From positions 62,001 to 126,000 of the forward strand of contig NZ_PGFE01000005.1 of assembly GCF_002797595.1 (NCBI RefSeq): a DNA stretch of 64,000 bases, in the 5' to 3' direction. Within the stretch, counting starts at the first letter, position 1. Each line of letters starts with the position of its first letter. This DNA is from Sediminihabitans luteus (GTDB taxonomy: Bacteria; Actinomycetota; Actinomycetes; Actinomycetales; Cellulomonadaceae). Both the position numbers and the translations under genes were made by a program. Shown here piece by piece: positions 33,858 to 45,500 of this stretch. The notes beneath the pieces are model-generated. The model made no database searches. It saw nothing but the letters and a program-made list of their open reading frames with translations, and was not told the DNA's origin.

Positions 33858-35224
33858 CAGCCGGCCTCGTCGCGGCGGCGGCGGTCGGCCTCGGCCGCGG
33901 CGTCCTGGGCTGCGCGGATGTTGCGCTGGCGGCGCTTCTCGGACGCGCTGCGCCCGCGGAACAGCAGGCCGTGGCCGTCGCCCGCGCGCGCGGCGTCCTC
34001 GGCGTCCTTCGCCGCCGCGGCGCGCGCGGCGGCCGCAGCACCCCGCTCGTCCGTGCCCTCAGCACCCTCGGTGTCCTTGCGCAGCGGCTCGCCGCCCTCC
34101 TCGCCCGGGTCGTGCAGCATGTGCGACTCGACGAGGTCGTGGCGCGTGAACCACGTGTTGGCCGCGGCCTGGAAGGTCGCGACCACGGGCAGCGCGAGGA
34201 ACGCGCCGAGCGCGCCGAACACGGCCCCGAACGCAAGCACCGACACGAACGACACGGCCGGGTTCATCGATAGCGCGCGTGCGGTGATGCGGGGCGAGAT
34301 CAGGTAGTTCTCGACCTGCTGGTAGACCAGGATGAAACCGAGCACGAGCAGCGCCTCGGTCGTGCCCTGCGAGGTCAGCGCGATCGCGACGGGCAGCGCG
34401 CCGCCGATGTACGTGCCGATGGTCGGCACGAACTGCGACACGACGCCCGTGAACAGCCCGAGCGGCAGCGCGTAGGGGGTGTCGATCACGAACAGGAAGA
34501 TCGACGTCGCGACGCTGCAGAACATCGCGAGCACGACGCGCGAGCTGATGAAGTCGGAGACCTTGATCTGGGTGATCTCCCACAGCCGGAGCACCTCGGT
34601 CTGGCGGCGGGGAGTGAGCCACGAGCAGATCGACGACCGGAAGCGCGGGCCGGCGGCCATGAGGTAGTACGTCACGAGCCCGATCGTCAGCGCCGAGAAG
34701 AACACGCCGAGCACCGAGGTGCCGATGCCCGCGAGGATCCCGGCGAGGTCGTCGCCGTACTGCCCGAGCGCACGCTTGAGCAGCTCGTCGCTCGGGGGCA
34801 GGTCGAGCTCGAAGCTGTCGTGCGCCCAGGTCGCGACGTCCGCGTAGAGGTCCGGGACGGACTTGATGAGCTGCACGAGCTGCTGCACGAACAGGTTGCC
34901 GAACAGCGCGATCACGGCGCACGCGGCGAGGATCGACCCGACGAACACGACGCCGGTCGCGGCACCTCGACGCCAGCGCCGGCGCACGAGCCACACGACC
35001 ATCGGCTCGAGCATGAGCGAGATGAAGAACGCGATGAGCAGGTTGACGATCAGCCCGTTGAGCTGGCCCAGCGCCGTCCACGCGAAGATCGCGAGGAACA
35101 CCGCGATCGCGCCGATGAACAGGCTGCGGGGCAGCCACGCCGGGGGGCGGCGCGAGTCGTGCAGCAGCGGTCGTTCCCCGCCGTCCGCCGCTCCTGGCCC
35201 CACGGGGCCCATTGGGGTCGTCAT
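33857..35224 (-). CDS. AI-2E family membrane protein with charged C-terminal tail
   Basis: The protein has 455 residues. The family core is clear: LPRSLFIGAIAVFLAIFAWT, FFISLMLEPMVVWLVRR, VVSQFVPTIGTYIGGALPVA, YQQVENYLISPRI, FGAVFGALGAFLALPVVATF. A cytoplasmic tail of about 85 Ala-, Arg- and Asp-rich residues (AAAARAAAAKDAEDAARAGD) follows, predicted helical. Some members act as Na+(Li+)/H+ antiporters, which would fit the coupled antiporter gene downstream. The tail is absent from the other AI-2E protein in this window. The start codon seems leaderless. Confidence 0.87.
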   Translation of the reverse strand: MTTPMGPVGPGAADGGERPLLHDSRRPPAWLPRSLFIGAIAVFLAIFAWTALGQLNGLIVNLLIAFFISLMLEPMVVWLVRRRWRRGAATGVVFVGSILAACAVIALFGNLFVQQLVQLIKSVPDLYADVATWAHDSFELDLPPSDELLKRALGQYGDDLAGILAGIGTSVLGVFFSALTIGLVTYYLMAAGPRFRSSICSWLTPRRQTEVLRLWEITQIKVSDFISSRVVLAMFCSVATSIFLFVIDTPYALPLGLFTGVVSQFVPTIGTYIGGALPVAIALTSQGTTEALLVLGFILVYQQVENYLISPRITARALSMNPAVSFVSVLAFGAVFGALGAFLALPVVATFQAAANTWFTRHDLVESHMLHDPGEEGGEPLRKDTEGAEGTDERGAAAAARAAAAKDAEDAARAGDGHGLLFRGRSASEKRRQRNIRAAQDAAAEADRRRRDEAG

Positions 35225-35231
35225 GCGCGCG

Positions 35232-35237
35232 ACGATA
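35232..35237 (-). promoter_or_regulatory. -10 element (TATCGT) of a leaderless-type promoter
   Basis: On the minus strand TATCGT is followed by exactly seven bases (CGCGCGC) and then the ATG at 35224 of the AI-2E gene. No ribosome-binding site fits in that gap. Confidence 0.5.
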
Positions 35238-35397
35238 CCGGGCCGTTGCGCGCGGCGCGCCGCCGTCGGGCACCCCGCGGGCGTGGCCGCCTCGCCCAGG
35301 ATCCTCCCGGGATGCCGTGCGACGATCGAGGTGCGAGCATCGCACCGCGTGAGTCGACGATCCCGGGCGCGCGGCGCCCGGACGAAGGAGAGCGAGC

Positions 35398-35847
35398 ATG
35401 TCAGCAGAAGCAGGGTTCGGGCCCGTCGAGTTCATCGTCGTCGGGCTGCCCGGCGGCGGTGTGCCGGACGCCGTGACCGCGGAGATCCGTCGTCTGGTCG
35501 AGGCCGACGTGGTGGACCTCCTCGACGTCGCGTACGTGTCGGCGTCGGTCGACGGCGAGCTCACGACCAAGGAGCTCGAGGACCTCGAGGAGTACCCGGC
35601 GCTCGCCGAGGTCGGCCTCGACATGCCGGGTCTCGCGGGCGAGGAGGACCTCCAGGAGGTCGCCGAGTCGCTCGAGCCGGGAACCTCGGCGCTCGTGCTC
35701 GTGGTCGAGCACACGTGGTCGCGCGGGTTCGTCGGCGCGGTCACCGCCTCGGGCGCGGCCGTGCTGCAGAGCACGCGCATCCCGGCGGACGTGGTCAACG
35801 AGGTCGCGGCGCTCGCCGGGGCCGAGAACGAGGGAGAGGGACGATGA
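35398..35847 (+). CDS. DUF1269/DUF6325-like small acidic protein
   Basis: The protein has 149 residues, acidic, with the ferredoxin-like pattern of this family: GPVEFIVVGLPGGGVPDAVT, LLDVAYVSASVDGELTTKEL, SALVLVVEHTWSRGFVGAVT, ASGAAVLQSTRIP. The function is unknown; members are often stress- or sporulation-associated and paired with SHOCT proteins, as here. GAAGGAG precedes ATG 35398. Its stop overlaps the ATG of the next gene (ATGA). Confidence 0.8.
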   Translation: MSAEAGFGPVEFIVVGLPGGGVPDAVTAEIRRLVEADVVDLLDVAYVSASVDGELTTKELEDLEEYPALAEVGLDMPGLAGEEDLQEVAESLEPGTSALVLVVEHTWSRGFVGAVTASGAAVLQSTRIPADVVNEVAALAGAENEGEGR

Positions 35848-36218
35848 GGGGACGCGTGGGACGGGTCGGCCGTCCGGGGCTCATCGGCACGATGGCGCGC
35901 ACCGCGGTGATCGCGGGCACCGCGAACGCCGTGACGGGCGCTCAGAACCGCCGCCAGGCGGGCCGGCAGCAGGAGCAGTACGCCGCGCAGCAGTACGAGG
36001 CGGAGCAGCAGCAGGCGCAGATGCAGGCCGCGGCCCAGCAGGCGGCGGCCCAGCAGGCCGCGCTGCAGGCGCAGGCCGCGCCGCAGCAGGTCGCCGCGAC
36101 GCCCGTGGGCGGCGGCGACGACCTCATGGCGCAGCTCGAGAAGCTCGGCCAGATGAAGCAGGCCGGGATCCTCGACGACGCCGAGTTCGCGGCGGCCAAG
36201 GCCAAGCTGCTCGGCTGA
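35844..36218 (+). CDS. Gln/Ala-rich SHOCT-domain protein
   Basis: The protein has 124 residues. A basic N-terminus (MRGRVGRVGRPGL) leads to a short hydrophobic stretch (ARTAVIAGTANAVTG), then a Gln/Ala-rich helix (about 37-83: EQYAAQQYEAEQQQAQMQAA and on), and a C-terminal SHOCT motif (LEKLGQMKQAGILDDAEFAA, ending AKAKLLG). SHOCT motifs often sit at the ends of membrane-associated or oligomeric proteins. Coupling to the upstream gene suggests that the two products work together. A strong hairpin 80 bp downstream probably ends the transcript. Confidence 0.82.
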   Translation: MRGRVGRVGRPGLIGTMARTAVIAGTANAVTGAQNRRQAGRQQEQYAAQQYEAEQQQAQMQAAAQQAAAQQAALQAQAAPQQVAATPVGGGDDLMAQLEKLGQMKQAGILDDAEFAAAKAKLLG

Positions 36219-36250
36219 GCGTGCCGGGCCGAGCCGGCCCGGCGGCGTCC

Positions 36251-36307
36251 GACACCATGCGGCGCCCGACACCATGCGGCGTCCGATGCGACGTCCGATG
36301 CGGCGTC
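36251..36307. repeat. short degenerate tandem repeats after the SHOCT gene
   Basis: GACACCATGCGGCGCCC and GACACCATGCGGCGTCC are adjacent 17-bp copies (36251, 36268). They are followed by shortened versions GATGCGACGTCC and GATGCGGCGTC, the last merging with the terminator hairpin. Confidence 0.7.
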
Positions 36308-36329
36308 ACCCCTCGGGGTGGCGCCGCAT
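36298..36329 (+). terminator. 15-bp hairpin terminator of the DUF1269/SHOCT operon
   Basis: ATGCGGCGTCACCCC pairs with GGGGTGGCGCCGCAT around TC, with one G-U wobble in RNA. No T-tract follows, which is common in actinobacteria. Confidence 0.65.
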
Positions 36330-36463
36330 CGTCGTTCCCAGAGCGCGTCCAGGAACTCGCAAGATAACGAACTGGTGACGACCGGCGGGTGAGATTGACC
36401 GTCCATGTCCTGACACGGCCGGACGCATCGGGCATCGCGACGCCGGACGGCCCCGATGCGCGA

Positions 36464-36492
36464 TTGCAGTACCCCGACACCCGTGTGGCAAT
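36464..36492 (+). promoter_or_regulatory. possible promoter of the first giant surface gene
   Basis: In the 229-bp gene-free stretch 36330-36558, TTGCAG (36464-36469) and GGCAAT (36487-36492) are 17 bp apart, 66 bp before the start. The -10 match is weak. An AT-richer patch near 36360-36375 is another candidate. No other gene is visible in this stretch. Confidence 0.3.
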
Positions 36493-36558
36493 GGAGAAGC
36501 CGACCCGGGCGGGTTCGACGACGTCCCCGCCCTCGCGACATCCATCGGGGGTTCCATC

Positions 36559-39500
36559 ATGGTCAAGGCTTCGACGTGGGCGACGGGCGCCCAGGCACCA
36601 CGCGGACGAGTGGGCCGCACGCGCAGCAGGGCGGTCGCCTCGGTGGCCTCGACCTCGCTCGTGCTGACGCTCGGTCTGGTCGCGGTGCCGGTGCTCGACG
36701 TCGCGACCGCGCCCGAGGCTGCCGCGGTGCCGGGGCAGCCGGGCGTCATGGAGTCCCCGAGCTTCTTCTACTTCGAGAACTTCGAGAACATCACCTGGCA
36801 GGAGCCCGACGAGGCCGGCACGGGGTCGAACGAGAACGACTGGGACGCGGGCGACTTCGTCCAGACCCTGACCGACTTCCCGTACGGCGCGGCCGGGACC
36901 GAGGCGAACTACCAGCCCGGCTACACCAACGTGGACGGCCTGACGTACTCGGCCGACCAGGACTGGGCGGCGGGCAACTTCTGCAACGGCATCATCGTCG
37001 CGGCGCACGGCACCATCTCGTACCAGGCGAACACGTTCGACTCGCCGCGGCCGCAGTCGTGGCCCGACCCGCTGCTCAACCCCACGGACGGCTGCATCCC
37101 CACCGGGGCGCAGGCCGACAACACCTGGTTCAACCGGCTGCGCTCGATGGCCCGCGCGATGGGTGAGTGGCACCAGAACGCCAAGTACCCGTACCTCGGG
37201 ATCGTGCCCGCGGACACGCCCGACGACAACCACATCGTCTCGTCGTACACGAACGTCGGGACGGGGCAGACCATCGAGCCCGGGTCGATGCTCGAGTTCG
37301 ATCAGCCGCTCCCGGTCGACCCCGGGCGGTACTACCAGTTCTCGGTCGACGTGGCGAGCCAGAGCTGCAACGTCTCGGGGGCCGTGGGCGCCGAGCCGCA
37401 GTTCCTCGTGACGCAGGCGGACGGCACGTCGATCTCGGCGTTCAGCGAACCCGTCGACACGTGCGTCGTGGCACGCGACGCCGAGTACGGCATGGTCGTG
37501 CCGGGCGTCGGCGCGACCAACCAGTCGCGCCAGACGCGCATCGGCACCTGGCTCGGGGACACTGCGCTGCGCTCGACGGGCGACTCGATCGGCATCCAGA
37601 TCCTCAACGAGCAGGAGTCCGGTGCCGGCAACGACACCGCGTTCGACAACATCACGATCCTCGACACGACCCCCAAGCTCGACAAGCAGTTCTCGGCGAG
37701 CCCGCTCCCGGTGGGCGCCGACGCGACCCTCACCTACACGGTGACCAACACGTACGACCCGCTGGTCGACGAGAACACGCCGTCGGGGCCCAAGGAGGAC
37801 TTCTCGTTCACGGACGTCTTCAACGACGGCGACCTCCAGCTGACCGGCACGTCGTCGACGACGTGCGGCGACGGCACCGTCACGACCGACGTCGCGACCG
37901 GGACGGTCTCGCTCACCGGGGGCGACCTCGTGGGCACGAACCTCGTGACCTGCACCGTCACGGTCGGGGTCACCTCGGACGTCGCGGGCACCTACACCAA
38001 CGGGCCCGACGACTTCACCGACCTGTTCGGGCTCGCGGAGCCCGGGTCGACCGACATCACGTTCGAGGAGCGTCCGGCGGTGCAGTGCCCCGCGGCCGCC
38101 CAGCTCTGGCAGTTCGTGACCGAGCCGCCGACGACGGTGTACGACGTCGACCTCGTCACGGGCGACTTCGTCGACCGCGGGCACGTGCCGCAGTTCGGCG
38201 TCAACGGGGTCGGCTTCAACGCGCTCGACGGGCAGAACTACGGGGCGCTGGTCCCGGGGCAGTCGACGAACCCGCCCGAGCTCATCCGGACCTCGGTCGA
38301 CCTCCAGACCCAGGAGAACCTCGGTCAGCCCGACTTCTCGGGCGTGGACTTCGACGTCGACGACCTCGTCTCGACCGCGTTCAACATCGGGGACGTCTCG
38401 CCCGACGGCATCTGGTACGGCTCGACCACGCAGGGCGGGCTCGCGTCGTGGATCGCGGTCGACGTCGACCCCCTGTCACCGACGTTCATGGACGTCGTCG
38501 CCGGCGACCCGTCGTACGGCACGACCGCGGCGAACCTGGTCTCGGGCGCCGACTGGTCGTGGCACGACGGTCTGCTCTACTCGGTCGGGTACAACACGAA
38601 CCAGAACCCGCGCACGACGGTCCTGTTCTCGCTCGACCCGAGCACGGGCACGGCCAGCACGCAGGTCGTCGCGCCCTACGGGATCATCACGGCGCCGGAC
38701 GGCGTCAACCCGTCCAACTCGGCGGGCATCGGTGCCCAGTGGGGCGCGACGTACATGGACGACGCGGGGTACATGTACGCGTCGAACAACGGCACGGGCC
38801 AGATCTGGCGGTTCAACCTGAACGCGCCGGCGCAGCCGCCGACGTTCTTCTCCTACGGCCCCGCCTCGACCGGCAACGACGGCTCGCGCTGCCCGAGCCC
38901 CGTCCCGGTCGACCTCGGTGACGCCCCGACGGGCTACGGCACGACCTACGACGCCGACGGCGCCCGGCACGGCATCGTGTCGTTCGACTCGACCGCGGGA
39001 ACCGCGCCGCTCATGCTGGGCTCGCGCGTCGACGCCGAGACCGACGGCGCGCCGTCGGCCGGTGCCGACGGTGACGACACGGCCGACGTCGCGGACGAGG
39101 ACGGCGTCGCCGTCCCGCTGAGCGTGCTCGTGGGCGAGGCCCCGAGCATCCCGGTGACGGCGACCAACGACTCGACCGAGGACGCGACCCTCGTCGCCTG
39201 GTTCGACGCGGACCTCGACGGCACGTTCGACCCGGGCGAGGCGAGCACCGCGATCACGGTGCCGGCCGGGTCGGGCTCGGCGGCGTACACGGTCGAGCTC
39301 CCCGCCGCGGACTCGGTGGGGACGACCTACCTGCGCGTCCGGCTCTTCGCGGGCGCCAACGCCGCGCCCGAGCCCACGGGCACGTGGAGCGGCGGCGAGG
39401 TCGAGGACTACCTGGTCGAGGTCGTCGACCTGCCGCTCGACCTCGGTGACGCGCCCGACACCTACGGGACGACGATCGCGGCGGACGGCGCGCGGCACGG

Positions 39501-42500
39501 CGTCGTCGACTACGACGAGGACACGAACACCGCACCCCTGATGCTCGGCGACAGCGACACGGTCGACGTCGAGGACGACGGTGCGCCGTCGGCCGGGGCC
39601 GACGGTGACGACTCCGCCGACGTGGACGACGAGGGCGGCGTCAGCGAGCCCGTCACGGCGCTGCTCGGTCAGGACCTCACGCTCGACGTGACGGCGACCA
39701 ACGACTCGACGACGGACGCGACGCTCGTCGCGTGGCTCGACGCGGACCTTGACGGCGTCTTCGACGCGGGCGAGGCGAGCACGGCGGTGACGGTCCCGGC
39801 CGGGTCGGGCGTCGCGACGTACCCGGTCACGGTGCCCGGGCCGGAGGTCGGCGGCGAGACGTACCTGCGCGTGCGGCTCTTCGCCGGCGCGAACGCGGCC
39901 CCGCTGCCCACGGGCCTGTGGGTCGGCGGCGAGGTCGAGGACTACCAGGTCACGGTGCTCGAGCCCGAGCTCACGATCGTCAAGTCCGCGGGCGACCTGA
40001 CCGAGGTGATCCCCGGCCAGGAGGTCGAGTACACCATCACGGTCGAGAACACCGGCGACATCGCCTACACGGACGAGAACCCGGCCGCGATCTCCGACGA
40101 GCTCTCCGACGTGCTCGACGACGCGGTGCTCGACGAGTCGTCGATCGCGGTCACGCCCGACGTGGGCGAGCTCGACTACACCGAGCCCGACCTGACGTGG
40201 TCCGGCCCGCTCGCGGTCGGCGAGACCGTGACGATCACCTACACCGTCACGGTGCTCGACCCCGACACGACGGACGGCAACCGCGACCTGTACAACACGG
40301 TCGTCGGCCCGCCCGAGTCGAACTGCGACCCGAACAGCGTCCCGGCCGACCCGCGATGCACGGTCGAGCTGCCGGACCGCGCGCTGCACATCGAGAAGTC
40401 GGCCGCGCCCGAGGGCCCGGTCGCTCCCGGCGACGTCGTGACGTACACGATCACCGCCGAGAACACGGGCTTCGTGGACTACGAGGCGCCCGAGCTCGCG
40501 TCGTTCGAGGACGACCTGACGGACGTGCTCGACGACGCCGCGTTCGGCACGTCGAGCGCGCAGGTCGACGGCGTGGACCGCGGCGAGCTCACGCTCGACG
40601 GCTCGACGCTCTCGTGGGAGGGCGAGCTCGCGCCGGGCGAGGTCGTCACGGTGACCTACACGGTCACGGTCGCCGACCCGGTCTCGGGCGACGGCGTGCT
40701 CGACAACGTGGTGACCGGCCCGACCGAGTCGAACTGCGACCCGCTGAGCGACCCGGCCGACCCGCTGTGCTCGACGTCGACCCCGGTCGCGGACTACGAG
40801 GTCGTCAAGACGGTCTCGTCGCCCGAGGGCGTCGCGGTGGGCGACCAGGTCGAGTACACGCTCGTCGTGACCAACACGGGCGGCGCCGCGTACACCGCGG
40901 ACGAGCCCGCGACGGTCGAGGACGACCTGACCGGCGTGCTCGACGACGCGACGTGGGACGACGCGCTCGTCGTCACGCCCGACCAGGGCACTGCGGCGTT
41001 CGACGGCACGACGCTCACCTGGGCCGGCCCGCTCGGGGTCGGCGAGAGCGTGACGATCACGTACTCGCTCACGGTCGCCGAGCCGGGCGACGGGGACGGC
41101 GTCATGGTCAACGCGGTCACGGGCGGGCAGTGCCCCGACCCCGCCGTGACCGACGAGGACGACCCCGCGTTCGACCCCGACTGCGTGACGCGCACGCCCG
41201 TGCTCGTGCCGGGCCTCGACATCACCAAGACCTCGGACGCCGGGGCGACGGTGCTGCCGGGCGACACGGTCTCGTACACGATCACGGTCGAGAACACGGG
41301 TGACGTCGCGTACACCGCCGAGAACCCGGCGACGCTGACGGACGACCTGACCGGCGTCCTCGACGACGCAGCCTTCGGGGGTGACGCGGTCGCCTCGGCG
41401 GGTACTGCGACGTTCACCGCACCGAACCTCACCTGGACCGGGCCGATCCCGGTCGGGGGGACCGTGACCATCACCTACACCGTGACGATCGACGAGGCCG
41501 TCACGGGCGACGCGGTGGTCGAGAACGTCGTGACCGGCCCGCCCGGGTCCAACTGCGACCCCGAGGCCGACCCGTCCGACCCGGACTGCTCGACCTCGAC
41601 CCCGGTGCGCTCGCTGCGCATCGTCAAGTCGTCGTCGGGCGTCGACCCGAGCGTCCCGGTGTCCGCGGGTGACGTGGTGGCCTACACGATCACGGTCGAG
41701 AACACGGGCGCCGTGGCGTACGCGGCCCCCGACCTCGCGTCCATGGTCGACGACATGACCTCGGTGCTCGACGACGCCGAGTACCAGCTCGACGCGGCCG
41801 TGACCTCCGACAACGCGGACGTCGGCACGCTGTCCTACACGGCGCCCGAGCTCACGTGGTCCGGCCCGCTCGAGCCGGGCGAGGTCGCGACCATCACCTA
41901 CACCGTCGTCGTCGACGACCCGATCACGGGTGACGGGATCCTGACGAACACCGTCACGGGCCCGCCCGAGTCGAACTGCGACCCCGAGCAGGACCCGGCC
42001 GACCCGGCCTGCACGGTCACGATCCCCGCGCCGATCGCGGACCTGACGGTCCTCAAGGAGGTCGACGTCAGCCAGGCCGAGCCGGGCGACGTCGTGACCT
42101 ACTCGGTCGTGGTGACCAACACGGGCGAGGTGCCCTACTCCGCGTCCAACCCGGTCGTGCTCGCGGACGACCTGACCGACGTGCTCGACGACGCCGACTA
42201 CCTCGGCGGGGCCGTGACGTCCCCGGCCGGGGTCGGGGAGTTCGAGTTCGCGTCGCCGACGCTGACCTGGACCGGCCCGCTCGACGTGGGCGACTCGGTC
42301 ACGCTGACCTACGCCGTCACGGTGCACGACCCGGCCGACGGCGACGGGGTCATGGACAACGTCGTGACCGGCCCGCCCGAGTCCAACTGCGACCCCGAGG
42401 CCGACCCGTCCGACCCCGACTGCGCCACGAGCACCCCGGTCCGCTCGGTCGCGCTGTCCAAGTCGACGACGTCGGACGACGACCCCGTCGTCCCGGGCAG

Positions 42501-45500
42501 CGTCGTGACCTACACGGTCGTGGTCGAGAACACGGGCGCCGTCGCGTACGAGGCGCCGGACCTGCTCGAGGTCTCGGACGACCTCGCCGCGGTGCTCGAC
42601 GACGCGACGCTCGACGAGACCTCGTTCGCGGTCACGTCGTCGGCCGGCGGGACACCTCCCGTCCCGGTCCTCGACGGCACGAGCTGGACCTGGAGCGGCC
42701 CGCTCGCGGTCGACGAGATCGTGACGATCACCTACCAGGTCGAGGTCGACGACCCGTCCGACGGCGACCTGTCGCTCGTCAACGTGGTGACCGGTCCGCC
42801 CGAGTCCAACTGCGACCCCGAGCAGGACCCCGCCGACCCGGAGTGCACCACGACGACGCCCGTCCAGGCGGCGTCCGTGGTCAAGACGTCGGACGCCGAG
42901 GGCTCGGTCGTCCCCGGCCAGGTCGTCGAGTACTCGGTCACGATCACGAGCACCGGCACCGCGCCGTACACCGAGGACTCCCCGGCGTCGTTCGAGGACG
43001 ACCTCTCGGGCGTGCTCGACGACGCGACGCTCGACGAGGCCTCGGTGACCGTCACGCCCGACCAGGGCGAGGCCACGGTCTCGGGCACGACCCTCACGTG
43101 GTCGGGCCCGCTCGAGGCCGGCACGCCGGTCACGGTGACCTACACGGTCACGGTCGACGACCCGCCCGAGGGCGACGGCGTGCTCCTCAACGCGGTCACG
43201 GGCGCCCAGTGCCCCGACCCGGCGGTCACCGACCCCGAGGCCGAGGGCTACGACCCCGACTGCGTGGTCGAGCTGCCCGTCCGGGCCCTCGAGATCGTCA
43301 AGACCTCCGACCCGACCGACGCCGTCGTGGTCGGTGAGGTGGTCACCTACACCGTGACCGTCACGAACACGGGCGGCTTCGCGTACGTCGACCCCGACCT
43401 CGCGACCTTCGAGGACGACCTGTCCGAGGTGCTCGACGACGCGCAGTACGGGAACGACGCGGCCGCGTCGACCGGCGCGGTCGTGTACGACGAACCGTTC
43501 CTGTCCTGGAGCGGCGAGCTCGCCCCGGGCGCGGTCGCGACCATCACGTACTCGGTCACCGTGGACGACCCGGTCACGGGCGACGGGACCCTGACGAACG
43601 CCGTCACGGGCCCGCCCGAGGCGAACTGCCCCGACCCCGCGATCACCGACCCCGAGGCCGAGGGCTACGACCCCGACTGCTCGACGCAGGTGCCGACCCT
43701 CACGCCGGCGCTCGCGATCGCGAAGTCGGCCGACACGGCCGGACCGGTCCTGCCGGGCGACGTCGTGACCTACACGGTCACGGTCGAGAACACCGGCCAG
43801 GTCGCCTACACCGAGCTCGCCCCGGCCTCGTTCCAGGACGACCTGTCCGAGGTGCTCGACGACGCGACGGCCGACCCGACGTCGGTGGCGGTCACGCCCG
43901 ACCAGGGCACGGCGCTGCTCGTGGGCTCGACGCTCACGTGGTCGGGCCCGCTCGCGGTCGGCGAGAGCGTCGCGGTGACCTACACCGTGACGGTCGACGA
44001 CCCGCTCACGGGTGACGGCTCGCTCGTCAACGTGGTGACCGGCCCGCCCGAGTCCAACTGCGACCCGGAGCAGGACCCGGCCGACCCCGACTGCACGGTC
44101 ACCGTGCCGGTGCGCTCGCTCGCGATCGCCAAGACCTCGGACGCCCCGGGCCAGGTGCTGCCGGGCGGCGACGTCACGTACACCGTGACGGTCACGAACA
44201 CGGGCGGCGCGGCGTACACCGCGGACGACCCGGCGACGATCGAGGACGACCTGTCCGCGGTGCTGGACGACGCGGTGCTCGACGAGTCGTCGGTCGCGGT
44301 CGATCCCGACCAGGGCGAGGCGACGGTCGACGGCACGACCCTCACGTGGTCGGGCCCGCTCGACCCGGGTGACGCGGTCGAGATCACCTACACCGTGACG
44401 GTCGCCGACCCGGTCTCGGGCGACGGCGTGCTCGACAACGTGGTGACCGGCCCGCCCGAGTCCAACTGCGACCCCGAGCAGGACCCGGCCGACCCGGACT
44501 GCACGGTCACCGTGCCCGTGCGTTCGCTCGCGGTCGCCAAGGCCGCGGACGTCGCGGTGGCGGACCTCGGCGACACCGTGACGTACACGCTGACCGTGAC
44601 GAACACGGGCGGCGTCGCGTACACCGAGGGCGACCCGGCGGCGATCTTCGACGACCTCGCCGAGGTGCTCGACGACGCGGCGTTCGGGACGATCTCCACG
44701 ACGGCGACCCCGCCGACGCCGGCGACCTCCGACGCGGAGTTCGACGGCGACTCGGTCCAGTGGTCCGGCCCGCTCGCGGTCGGCCAGACGGTCGAGATCG
44801 TCTACACCGTGGTCGTCGCCGACCCGGCGACGGGCGACCAGGTGCTCGACAACACGGTCGTCGGGCCGCCCGAGTCGCCGTGCGACCCGGCGCAGGACCC
44901 GGCCGACCCGGAGTGCACGGTCACGGTGCCGGTCCGGTCGCTCGAGATCGTCAAGACCTCGGACGCGCAGGACGGCGTCGAGCTGGGTGACCAGATCGGG
45001 TACACGATCACGATCACGAACACGGGCGAGGGCGCGTACACCGAGGACGACCCGGCGTCGTTCGCGGACGACCTGTCCGAGGTGCTCGACGACGCGACGT
45101 TCGACGAGGACTCAATCGTGGTCTCGCCCGACCAGGGCGCGGCCGCGTTCGACGGGACGTCGCTCGCGTGGTCGGGCCCGCTCGACCCTGACGCGACGGT
45201 GACCGTGACCTACTCGTTCACGGTGAACGACCCCGCGTCCGGCGACCGCGTGCTCACCAACGCGGTGACCGGCCCGCCCGAGGCGAACTGCCCCGACCCC
45301 GCGGTCACCGACCCCGAGGCCGAGGGCTACGACCCCGACTGCTCGACCCAGGTGCCGACGCTCGAGCGCGAGCTGCGGATCGCCAAGGCCGTCGACGTCG
45401 ACGAGGCGCTCCCGGGCGACGTCGTGACGTACACGGTCACGGTCGAGAACACGGGCGAGGTCGCCTACACGGCGACCGACCCGGCGTCGTTCACGGACGA

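Noticed and set aside
38476-42327. A 1283-codon minus-strand frame opposite the first giant gene.
   Set aside because: Same cause as the larger antisense frame: it mirrors the repeat codons and shows no signal, domain or ribosome-binding site.
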